Part shown: one piece after another, positions 57,080 to 64,000 of the stretch | How the letters are laid out: each line of letters begins with the position of its first letter | Position numbering within the stretch: the stretch's first letter is position 1 | Source of the DNA: Pleomorphomonas sp. | GTDB lineage: Bacteria > Pseudomonadota > Alphaproteobacteria > Rhizobiales > Pleomorphomonadaceae | Direction: 5' to 3' | NCBI GenBank assembly: GCA_029976075.1 | Contig: JARKNW010000163.1 | Coordinates: forward strand, 1-64,000 | DNA: 64,000 nt | Made by a program: the position numbers and the translations under genes | Notes under the pieces: generated by a model | Database searches by the model: none | Seen by the model: only the letters and a program-made list of their open reading frames with translations | Told to the model about the DNA's origin: nothing

Positions 57080-58096
57080 TTACTTGAAGAACTTGGCCGC
57101 GTCGTCGATCGACACGACATCGGTCACCGACCAATAGCCAGGCTTGCCTTCGGCTTCCTTCAACTTCTCATCGAGGTTGTCGTTGGAGACGAAGGGAATC
57201 GGGATGTAGATGGCGTTGCCGTAGACTCCGCCGAACACGCCGTCCTTGAACTCCTTGCCCTGCAGCTTCAGAACCGCCACGTTGAGCGCGGAAGCCATCA
57301 CTCCCGGCGGGTTGACGGAAGCGCCCGACTTCAGGCCTTCCTTCTTCCACATGTCCATGAAGTCTTTGCGGATCTCACCGGTGGCAACGATCGACTTCTG
57401 CTTGTTGGCCGCCATGATGGCGCGCCATGTGCCAGCGGCCATGCCGTCCTGCACCCAGATGCCGTTAATGTCGGGATAGGTAGCAAGAAGCGTCTGCGCG
57501 GTCTGCTGTCCCTGCGCCTGATCCCAGTTGGCATTCGCCTCGTTGAGGATCTTGATGCCCGGGAACTTCTTGAAGACTTCGGTGTAGCCATCGACTCGCA
57601 TCTGGTTGGCCGGATGGCCGGCGACGCCGTTGATGGTGACGATGTTGCCCTTGCCGCCAAGCGTGTTGGCCAGCCATTCGGCCGACTTCATTGCCCACCC
57701 CTTCTGGTCGATACCGACATAGATGGCGTCCTTGGACGATACCTCGGCGTCGGTGGCGACGACCAGGATGCCCTTGGCCTTGGCCTGGGCGAAGATCGGA
57801 TCGAAAGCCGTCGGGCTGTTCGGATTGATGATGATGGCGTTGACGCCCTGGTTGATGAAATTGCGGACGTTGCCGATCTGGCCCTGCACGTCGACATTGG
57901 CCGACTGCACCACGACCTTGACGGTGACACCCTTGTTGGCCCACGCCTTGGCGGCAGCTTGCGCTTCCTCGATCATCTGGGTGCGCCACTCGCTGCCGAC
58001 CCAGCCGTTCGACAAGCCGATGGTAAAGGTCTCGGCCGCCGACGCCGCACTGACCGCGGCTACGGCGATGCCGGCCGCCAACAGAACTGATTTCAT
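57080..58096 (-). CDS. Sugar ABC transporter substrate-binding protein (RbsB-like, Peripla_BP_4)
   Basis: A 338-residue periplasmic protein (signal peptide MKSVLLAAGIAVAAVSAASA). FTIGLSNGWVGSEWRTQM, INQGVNAIIINPNSPTAFDP and ILVVATDAEVSSKDAIYVGI are typical of the ribose/galactose-type binding fold. The preference cannot be deduced, but family and the Gfo/Idh/MocA partner suggest a pentose, inositol or similar polyol. It is the first gene of the operon, with GGGAGG as ribosome site. Confidence 0.92.
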   Translation of the reverse strand: MKSVLLAAGIAVAAVSAASAAETFTIGLSNGWVGSEWRTQMIEEAQAAAKAWANKGVTVKVVVQSANVDVQGQIGNVRNFINQGVNAIIINPNSPTAFDPIFAQAKAKGILVVATDAEVSSKDAIYVGIDQKGWAMKSAEWLANTLGGKGNIVTINGVAGHPANQMRVDGYTEVFKKFPGIKILNEANANWDQAQGQQTAQTLLATYPDINGIWVQDGMAAGTWRAIMAANKQKSIVATGEIRKDFMDMWKKEGLKSGASVNPPGVMASALNVAVLKLQGKEFKDGVFGGVYGNAIYIPIPFVSNDNLDEKLKEAEGKPGYWSVTDVVSIDDAAKFFK

Positions 58097-58235
58097 TGTC
58101 GCCTCCCTGACGCGCCGCAAACCGGTCTTCCGGTCCGCTGGCCTTGTCGTTTGCTGTCGTATCCTTGGGGATTCCGCTCCGTGGCTCCCGCCCTCGGACA
58201 AACCGACCCCATGGGCAATCCGCCCGAAAGACATG

Positions 58236-58251
58236 ATGTAACCGGTTACAT
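58236..58251. promoter_or_regulatory. 16-bp perfect palindrome, probable operator of the LacI-type repressor
   Basis: ATGTAACC-GGTTACAT lies 140 bases upstream of the sugar operon. A central CG inside A/T-containing arms of even symmetry is the classical LacI-family operator shape. Confidence 0.75.
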
Positions 58252-58326
58252 TGCCCGTCAATAAGCCCTTTCGCCTATGGAACGCCCAGTTTGGCAACTT
58301 GAGGGGAGGCTTTCCGTCAGCGCCGC

Positions 58327-59511
58327 CTAGCCGAGCGCCACCTCGAGATCGGCGATGATGTCATCGGCATTTTCCAGGCCGACCGACATGCGGAACGTGC
58401 CATCGCCCGTCCAGTCCCGATAGGCGACGGCATCCCTGCCTTCAAGATGAAACGACGAGGCAATCAGGTCTTCGGCGGGAATGTAGAAAAGCAAGCTGCG
58501 TGTCTTGCCGAGCGACACGGCATAGGCGACCGTCTTCAGTCTATCGGCGAACCGGCGAGCCAACGCCGCACCGTCATCGGTCACGAACGACACCATGCCG
58601 GAAAAGTTTTGCATCTGCCGAACCGCAAGATCATGCTGCGGGTGGCTCCTCAGCCCAGGCCAGTAAACGCGCTTTACGCGTGGATGATTGTCGAGGAAAG
58701 CCGAAACGGCGCGAGCATTCTCCTCGTGCGCTTTCATTCGGATCGGCAGCGTCTCGAGACCACGCAGGATCAGCCAGGCGGCGAACGGATTGAGCGCAGC
58801 GCCAAGATGGATCAACGATGTCTTCCTGAGGTCGGCGATGGCATCCGCTTTGCCGATCACCGCTCCACCCAATGCGTCGCCGTGGCCACAGGCATATTTG
58901 GTCAGCGAATGGACCACGAAATCCGCTCCGAGTTCCAGTGGCCGTGTCGCGACCGGCGTGGCCATGGTCGCGTCGACGGAGAGTTCGGCGCCAGCCGCAT
59001 GAACAACTCCGGCAATGTTCGAAATGTCGGAGAGACGGAGAATCGGGTTGGCGGGGGTCTCTATGTGAACGAGTTTCGTTTCGGGCCGCAGTGCCGCCGC
59101 CACGTTCGCCGGATCGGATGTGTCGACCGCCGTCACCTTGATGCCGAGTTTTGGCAGGCTGTCGTGCGCGAACTCGGCGACGCCCGCGTAGCAGACGTTG
59201 GAGAGAACAAGATGGTCTCCTGCCTTCAGGCGATTGAGAAAGAGGCCCGTTATCGCCGACATGCCGCTCGCAAAGGAAACTGCCGCTTCACCTCCATCCA
59301 GTGCGGCGAGCCGTGCCTCCAGGGCCTGCGCCGTCGGATTGCTCCAGCGTGTGTAGAAATGCGGCGCCTTGTCGCTGAGATCATTGGCGGAAAAGCCGAT
59401 GTCGTCGGGATGGGCATAAAAGCTCGATGCCGGCACCAACGGGCTCAGAACGGGCTCGCCCGAACGGGCCGCCGGCAGGCCGGCATGGATGGACTGGGTC
59501 TCGATCTTCAC
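58327..59511 (-). CDS. PLP-dependent trans-sulfuration family enzyme (Cys/Met metabolism)
   Basis: A 394-residue enzyme of the cystathionine gamma-synthase/beta-lyase/methionine gamma-lyase group. HAGLPAARSGEPVLSPLVPA is the typical N-terminus, YTRWSNPTAQALEARLAALDG follows, and the PLP lysine is Lys205 in HSLTKYACGHGDALGG. FHLEGRDA and FRMSVGLENADDIIADLE match the end of the family. Which C-S bond is made or cut is not certain. It is divergent from the marR-type gene, which may regulate it together with the MFS transporter. Confidence 0.9.
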   Translation of the reverse strand: MKIETQSIHAGLPAARSGEPVLSPLVPASSFYAHPDDIGFSANDLSDKAPHFYTRWSNPTAQALEARLAALDGGEAAVSFASGMSAITGLFLNRLKAGDHLVLSNVCYAGVAEFAHDSLPKLGIKVTAVDTSDPANVAAALRPETKLVHIETPANPILRLSDISNIAGVVHAAGAELSVDATMATPVATRPLELGADFVVHSLTKYACGHGDALGGAVIGKADAIADLRKTSLIHLGAALNPFAAWLILRGLETLPIRMKAHEENARAVSAFLDNHPRVKRVYWPGLRSHPQHDLAVRQMQNFSGMVSFVTDDGAALARRFADRLKTVAYAVSLGKTRSLLFYIPAEDLIASSFHLEGRDAVAYRDWTGDGTFRMSVGLENADDIIADLEVALG

Positions 59512-59686
59512 AGTGACACTCCCTTGAACGACAACGCGGCGAGGCGCTCAGCCCGCACACTATCGCCGTCAATGCCGCCCTCTAAGGAATTCGCTTCCTA
59601 CAATCGCCCATTCGGCGCATTTTCATTCTATCTTGGCGACGCGGTCATCCGATCATCATGATCCGATCTTGCCGGCCATTCTTTAG

Positions 59687-59698
59687 GGGTATATACCC
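59687..59698. promoter_or_regulatory. Palindrome GGGTATATACCC directly before the marR-type gene
   Basis: A perfect 12-bp palindrome ends five bases before the start codon, leaving no room for a normal ribosome site. A second dyad, GATCAT-C-ATGATC (59651-59663), lies 23 bases upstream. Both fit binding by the dimeric MarR-type protein, with autoregulation. Confidence 0.55.
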
Positions 59699-59703
59699 GT
59701 TTC

Positions 59704-60102
59704 ATGGACTCTCCCTGCTACTGCGATCTCCTCAGAACGGCGGCACGCAAGACGACCGCCATTTATGACCGGCATCTTGCGGAGGTCGGGCTGACACTTG
59801 CCCAATACAAGCTTCTGAAGAAGATCAACCTCGTCGGCAAACTGTCGATTTCCGAGCTCGCCGCCGTGTGTGACCTCGATCGTTCGACCATTGGCCGCAA
59901 CGTGCAGGTGCTCGAAAAACACGACCTTGTCGAAGAAACCAGTTGCGGCGACGGTCGCCGTTGCATGTTGCGACTGACCGATCAGGGGCGCCAGCGTTTT
60001 GCAGCCGCCTCCCCGCTCTGGCAGGCAGCCCAAGGCGAAATCGAAGCCTCGCTCAACCCCGAGCAGATCTCGGCGATCACGGCCATCTCCGGCGTTCTCT
60101 AG
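59704..60102 (+). CDS. MarR-family transcriptional regulator
   Basis: A 132-residue regulator. The winged helix includes LSISELAAVCDLDRSTIGRNVQVLEKHDLVEE with wing DGRRCMLRLTDQG. Two closely spaced cysteines near the N-terminus (SPCYCDLL, Cys5 and Cys7) could be redox or metal sensitive. It starts only five bases after a palindrome and is followed by an MFS gene 40 bases later, probably in the same transcript. Confidence 0.88.
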   Translation: MDSPCYCDLLRTAARKTTAIYDRHLAEVGLTLAQYKLLKKINLVGKLSISELAAVCDLDRSTIGRNVQVLEKHDLVEETSCGDGRRCMLRLTDQGRQRFAAASPLWQAAQGEIEASLNPEQISAITAISGVL

Positions 60103-60142
60103 ACCGTCGTCTTCATACCATCCCTTCAGCGAAAGCCCGCCC

Positions 60143-61438
60143 ATGACGACTTCCGCCCTCCCCGCCTTTTTTGCCCGCCGCAACATCTACTATGGCTGGG
60201 TGGTGGTCGCGGTCACCTTCCTCACCATGTTGGCGACAGCGGGTGCACTGGGGGCGCCAGGAGTCATGCTGCGGCCGCTCGAAGCCGAGTTCGGCTGGCG
60301 CAACTCGGACATTTCGACGGCTTTCGCCGTTCGCCTGGTGCTGTTTGGCCTGATGGGGCCTTTTTCCGCGGCATTGATGAATCGCTTTGGCGTCCGTCGG
60401 GTGGTGGTGACTGCCCTCTTGCTGATCATCGCCGGTTTCGGCCTGTCCGTGACCATGACCACGCTTTGGCAACTCATGCTGTTCTGGGGCCTTGTCATCG
60501 GCTTTGGCACCGGTATGACGGCACAGGTGCTCGGCGCCACTGTGGCGACACGCTGGTTCGTCAGTCGACGCGGCATGGTCGTCGGCCTTCTCACGGCTTC
60601 CAACGCCACCGGCCAGCTCATCTTTCTGCCGGTCATTGCAGCTGCCACCGAGGCCTGGGGCTGGCGCGCCGCCCTCGGACTGGTCGTCGCGCTCCTGGCA
60701 ACGGCGCTCGTCGGCGTACTGTTCCTGATGCGGGATCGACCGGCCGATGTCGGGCTCACGCCGCTCGGCGGCTCACACCAGCCGGCGCCGGTCCGCCCAG
60801 CCGGTTTGCTGACGCTGGTATCGGCGCCTCTGTCGGGACTTCGCGAGGCCGCGCGCTCCTACGTCTTCTGGGTGCTGTTCGTCACCTTCTTCGTCTGTGG
60901 TCTTTCCACAAACGGTCTCATCCAGACGCATTGGGTTTCAATCTGCGGCGACTACGGCATCCGGCCGGTCAACGCGGCGGGTTTTCTGGCTTTCGTCGGC
61001 GTGTTCGACTTCGCCGGGACGCTGCTCTCCGGCTGGCTGTCGGACCGCTACGACAACCGCTGGCTCCTGTTCTGGTATTACGGCTTGCGCGGACTGTCGC
61101 TGCTCTACCTGCCGCTTACCGGCTTCGACCCTCTGCTGCTTGCCGGTTTTGCCGTCTTCTATGGCCTCGACTGGGTGGCGACGGTGCCGCCAACAGTGAA
61201 GATCACCGCCGAACGCTTCGGAGCAGAAAAAGCCGGCCTGGTCTTTGGCTGGGTCTTCGCCGCCCATCAACTCGGCGCGGCAACCGCGGCCTATGGTGCC
61301 GGGTGGAGCCGAACCGACCTCGAGAGCTACGTGCCGGCGCTTCTGGTGGCGGGCGGATTCTGTCTCGTGGCGGCGGCTCTCTGTCTCACGATCGAGCGTA
61401 GACGCGAGACGATCACGCCGTTACCCCAGGCCGCTTGA
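60143..61438 (+). CDS. MFS transporter
   Basis: A 431-residue, 12-helix major facilitator. IYYGWVVVAVTFLTMLATAG at the N-terminus and EFGWRNSDISTAFAVRLVLFG resemble the monocarboxylate/oxalate-formate (OFA) branch. The second half has SGWLSDRYDNRWLLFWYYGLRG. The substrate may be a sulfur-containing or keto acid, given the PLP enzyme next door, but this is inference. The start at 60143 is preferred over the longer frame, which would run through marR in another frame. Confidence 0.87.
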   Translation: MTTSALPAFFARRNIYYGWVVVAVTFLTMLATAGALGAPGVMLRPLEAEFGWRNSDISTAFAVRLVLFGLMGPFSAALMNRFGVRRVVVTALLLIIAGFGLSVTMTTLWQLMLFWGLVIGFGTGMTAQVLGATVATRWFVSRRGMVVGLLTASNATGQLIFLPVIAAATEAWGWRAALGLVVALLATALVGVLFLMRDRPADVGLTPLGGSHQPAPVRPAGLLTLVSAPLSGLREAARSYVFWVLFVTFFVCGLSTNGLIQTHWVSICGDYGIRPVNAAGFLAFVGVFDFAGTLLSGWLSDRYDNRWLLFWYYGLRGLSLLYLPLTGFDPLLLAGFAVFYGLDWVATVPPTVKITAERFGAEKAGLVFGWVFAAHQLGAATAAYGAGWSRTDLESYVPALLVAGGFCLVAAALCLTIERRRETITPLPQAA

Positions 61439-61444
61439 GCGAGA

Positions 61445-61615
61445 TCAGAGCACGAAGGTCACGACGATCATCAGGACAAGGATCAACCCGCCGACAACGG
61501 CGGCAACCATGCGGCCAGCCGGTGCCTTGTTGCCGACGGCGCCTGCCGCCCTTGCGGCCTCGGCCTTCTTGCGCGCATCGCGCGCCTTCTTGTCGAGCTT
61601 GACGACCTCGCCCAT
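61445..61615 (-). CDS. Small single-helix membrane protein
   Basis: A 56-residue protein starting MGEVVKLDKKARDARKKAEA: a charged Lys/Ala helix followed by a C-terminal membrane segment (MVAAVVGGLILVLMIVVTFVL, trimmed at the end). GGAGGG lies just upstream of the ATG. It is the third gene after aminotransferase and asparaginase. I do not recognise it; the tail-anchor layout is clear, the function is not. Confidence 0.65.
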   Translation of the reverse strand: MGEVVKLDKKARDARKKAEAARAAGAVGNKAPAGRMVAAVVGGLILVLMIVVTFVL

Positions 61616-61646
61616 GCTGCCCTCCGTCCTGGCTTGATCCCGTCGC

Positions 61647-62669
61647 TCAGCCGGTAAGGCCATCGAGCGCTTCAGTCACGCGAATTTCACCGACTTTGTC
61701 GCCCGCCCAGGTTTTCACCGGCGGGTTGGCAAGGTCATGCATCTCCGCATAACCCGGATCATCGGGGGTGAGTTTCAAGAGATCGATGAGAATTTGGGCC
61801 ATCACGGCCTCGGAAGCCCTGCCCGCACCGTCATCGATCTTGAGGGCGATCCCGAGCCCCAGTTCCTTGATCGCACCGATGAACACGCCTTCGGCACCGG
61901 TCTTGACCAGCACGCGGTCTCCGAGTGCCGTCATCGTACGTGTACAGAATCGGCCCGTGCCGGCAATCATGAAGGGTACGGCGGCGGCCGCGAGCCTCAG
62001 CCGCTCGGCGGCACGAGCCCGCGTCGCAGTGAGTCCGACCCCCGTGACAAAGCGGGCAAAGCCGTGAGCAAGCGCCCGCGGTGCCACGGCAAAAGTCGGG
62101 ATGGAGCAACCGTCTGTACCGCAGATATCGGTGGCGTGCGGCGTTCCGGTCATCGAGGCGCCAGCGGCGATCACCTCCCGCATCACAGGATGGTCCGCCT
62201 TCTCGTAACCGCGCGGATCGGCACCGGTGACGACGCAGGTGCACAGGAAGCCCGTATGCTTTCCCGAACAGTTGTTGTGAATGCGGCCGGGACTCTCTCC
62301 CCGACGGTGCAACTCGCCCTGATCGTCGTGCCGACGCGGCCAATGGGGGCCGCAAGCCAGGCAACTCTCGTCAAGGCCAGCCGCCGCGAGCATCGCCCGG
62401 ACGGTTTCGACGTGCCGGGGCTCGGCGTTATGGGATGCCATGGCAAGCGCGATTTCCGCATCTCCGAAGCCGAATCTGTCGGCTGCCCCGCTCTCGAGAA
62501 ACGGCAGCGCCTGGAAGGGCTTCACCGCCGAACGCGGAAAGCTCGGCCGCTCAATGTCGCCGGCACCAAAGACCAGGCGGCCGTCACCGTCGACGATGGC
62601 CACGGCTCCCCGATGGAAGCTCTCGACGATGGGGCCTCGCGTGACTTCGGCCAGAACGGGATTTTCCAT
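61647..62669 (-). CDS. L-asparaginase, Rhizobium etli type (class 3)
   Basis: A 340-residue cytoplasmic asparaginase of the type known from R. etli (ReAV), unrelated to the E. coli enzymes. Key residues fall at nearly the same numbers: Ser47 and Lys50 in PRSAVKPFQ, Cys134 and Lys137 in NNCSGKHTG, and Cys188 in CGTDGCSIPTF, corresponding to the Ser-Lys tandem and the zinc-binding Cys-Lys-Cys set. It hydrolyses asparagine to aspartate and ammonia. It starts four bases after the aminotransferase stop. Confidence 0.92.
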   Translation of the reverse strand: MENPVLAEVTRGPIVESFHRGAVAIVDGDGRLVFGAGDIERPSFPRSAVKPFQALPFLESGAADRFGFGDAEIALAMASHNAEPRHVETVRAMLAAAGLDESCLACGPHWPRRHDDQGELHRRGESPGRIHNNCSGKHTGFLCTCVVTGADPRGYEKADHPVMREVIAAGASMTGTPHATDICGTDGCSIPTFAVAPRALAHGFARFVTGVGLTATRARAAERLRLAAAAVPFMIAGTGRFCTRTMTALGDRVLVKTGAEGVFIGAIKELGLGIALKIDDGAGRASEAVMAQILIDLLKLTPDDPGYAEMHDLANPPVKTWAGDKVGEIRVTEALDGLTG

Positions 62670-62673
62670 TGAA

Positions 62674-63840
62674 CTATCGTCCCTGTTTGTCGATCCAGGC
62701 GGCGAGACGGGCAACGGCCTCGTCCAACACCTCGTCGCGCTTGGAGAAGCAGAAGCGAATGAACCGCTTCGGCGGGGCGGAAATATAGAAAGCCGACACA
62801 GGCACAGCGGCAACACCCGCCTCGCGTGTCATCTTGAGGCAAGCCTCCGCGTCGTCGTCGATGCCAAGAGGGCCGGTATCCGTCACGATGAAATAGGTGC
62901 CGGCAGACGGCAATACCGAAAAGCCGAGCTTGGCTAGCCCGCTCGAAAGGCGATCCCGTTTTGCCTGGAGGCCGGCAGAGAAAGCTTCGAAGTAATCGCC
63001 CTTGAAGGAGAGCCCATGAGCCACTGCCGTCTGCAGCGCCGGAGGTGTCGTGAAGGTGACGAACTGATGCGCCTTGGCGATTGGCTCCATCAGCGCCGGC
63101 GCCGCGGTGACATACCCTACCTTCCAACCCGTCAGCGAGAAGGTCTTGCCGGCTGACCCGATGCGAACGACGCGATCCCGCATGCCGGGCAGTTGCATGG
63201 GCGAGACGTGCCGCTTGTGATCGAACAAGAGATGCTCGTAGACCTCGTCGGAAATCACCACAGCGTCGTGCTTGAGGCAAAGGCCAGCGATCAGCTCCAG
63301 CTCTTTTCGCGAGAACACCTTGCCAGAAGGATTCATCGGCGTGTTGATCAGAATCGCCTTGGTGCGGTCGGAGAAGGCGGCAGCGAGCGCATCGGGGTCG
63401 AGTTCCCAGTGCGGCGGCGCGATTCGAACAGGCTTTGGAATGCCGCCAGCCTGTCGGACGATCGGCAGGTAGCTGTCGTAGAGCGGCTCGATCAGAACCA
63501 CTTCGTCACCCGGACGGACAAGACCTAAAATGGCGTCGCCCAGCGCCTCGGTGGCGCCGGAGGTCACCATCACCTCGGTCTCCCAGTCGACCTCAAGCCC
63601 GTAAAAGCGCTGGTTGATGGCCGCGACCGCCTGGCGCAAAGCCGGCAGCCCCATCATCGGCGGGTATTGATTGGGGCCGGCGAGGAAGGCTTCGGCGGCA
63701 ACGCGGCGGACCTCCTCCGGTCCGTCGACGTCGGGAAACCCTTGGCCGAGATTGATGGCGCCGGTCTCGCGCGCGAGACTCGACATGACCTCGAATATCG
63801 TGGTGGGAAGGCCGGTAAAGATGGGATTGGTCGGTTTCAT
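62674..63840 (-). CDS. Class I/II pyridoxal-phosphate aminotransferase
   Basis: A 388-residue fold-type I aminotransferase of the kynurenine/methionine aminotransferase group (KAT/YbdL-like). INLGQGFPDVDGPEEV is the typical N-terminal motif, then SGATEAL (cofactor phosphate), NTPMNPSGKV, ISDEVYEHL and the PLP lysine Lys232 in SAGKTFSLTGWKVGY. The C-terminal Arg is in RFIRFCFSK. With the asparaginase it may form a nitrogen-recovery pair; the amino donor cannot be read from sequence. Confidence 0.9.
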   Translation of the reverse strand: MKPTNPIFTGLPTTIFEVMSSLARETGAINLGQGFPDVDGPEEVRRVAAEAFLAGPNQYPPMMGLPALRQAVAAINQRFYGLEVDWETEVMVTSGATEALGDAILGLVRPGDEVVLIEPLYDSYLPIVRQAGGIPKPVRIAPPHWELDPDALAAAFSDRTKAILINTPMNPSGKVFSRKELELIAGLCLKHDAVVISDEVYEHLLFDHKRHVSPMQLPGMRDRVVRIGSAGKTFSLTGWKVGYVTAAPALMEPIAKAHQFVTFTTPPALQTAVAHGLSFKGDYFEAFSAGLQAKRDRLSSGLAKLGFSVLPSAGTYFIVTDTGPLGIDDDAEACLKMTREAGVAAVPVSAFYISAPPKRFIRFCFSKRDEVLDEAVARLAAWIDKQGR

Positions 63841-64000
63841 CGCAAATCAATCGCAGAAAACCCATCGACCCTAGAGGAGCGACGCCAACCTCACAAGCTG
63901 TTTGCCGCCGCATCCTCGTCAAGCGCATGGCTCGCCATCGCGAACTGAGGTCTTTGCCTATGGCGCCGCGGAACTCATCCAGCTAAGCTTAGCATATCTC

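Noticed and set aside
63982..63993. Palindrome GCTAAGCTTAGC near the window end
   Set aside because: Perfect 12-bp symmetry, but the flanking gene is cut off by the window, so no role can be argued.

Overview
The window looks like a chromosomal segment of a GC-rich alphaproteobacterium of the Hyphomicrobiales (Rhizobiales). The evidence is the motB-motC-fliK-transglycosylase-ftcR flagellar block (MotC and FtcR/Rem are peculiar to this order), the rpsF-rpsR-DUF2232-rplI-dnaB order, a Rhizobium etli-type asparaginase and a PhoB-type ugp operon. I cannot fix the genus. No CRISPR array, prophage, rRNA operon or insertion sequence is visible.

Layout. 0-5.5 kb: the end of a flagellar cluster. 5.5-11.1 kb: a methyltransferase, then a small accessory block (MerR regulator, two DJ-1/PfpI proteins) lying between two identical tRNA-Ser genes, then smpB and dapA. 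11.3-15.0 kb: soluble lytic transglycosylase and a secreted, Tyr-rich then Asp/Glu/Gly-rich protein of unknown function. 15-16.9 kb: a sparse stretch with tRNA-Asp and a small cysteine hydrolase. 17.3-21.5 kb: ribosomal protein and replicative helicase operon. 21.5-22.9 kb: a secreted phytase-like esterase.

23.0-31.6 kb is the most interesting part. A LuxR-type regulator without a neighbouring luxI stands between two proline-iminopeptidase-like hydrolases. The divergent arm continues into a complete oligopeptide-type ABC importer, and the forward arm ends in an isochorismatase-fold hydrolase. The ligand pocket carries the Met57/Trp61 pair (TraR numbering) seen in LuxR solos of plant-associated bacteria (OryR, XccR, PsoR, NesR, PipR). 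This suggests a sense-import-hydrolyse module for a plant-derived amide or peptide. Next come a ugpBAEC glycerol-3-phosphate importer with a three-unit Pho box and a chemoreceptor.

38.6-50.4 kb is an export block, all on the minus strand: cecR-ybhGFSR, macAB, a Bcr/CflA transporter and an OprM/NodT-type outer-membrane lipoprotein. 51.2-58.1 kb is a ribose-type sugar importer operon with its own LacI regulator, a Gfo/Idh/MocA dehydrogenase and a perfect palindromic operator in front. 58.3-64 kb holds a trans-sulfuration-type PLP enzyme divergent from a MarR regulator and MFS transporter, then an aminotransferase-asparaginase-small membrane protein operon. Most genes are packed into operons with ATGA start-stop overlaps.
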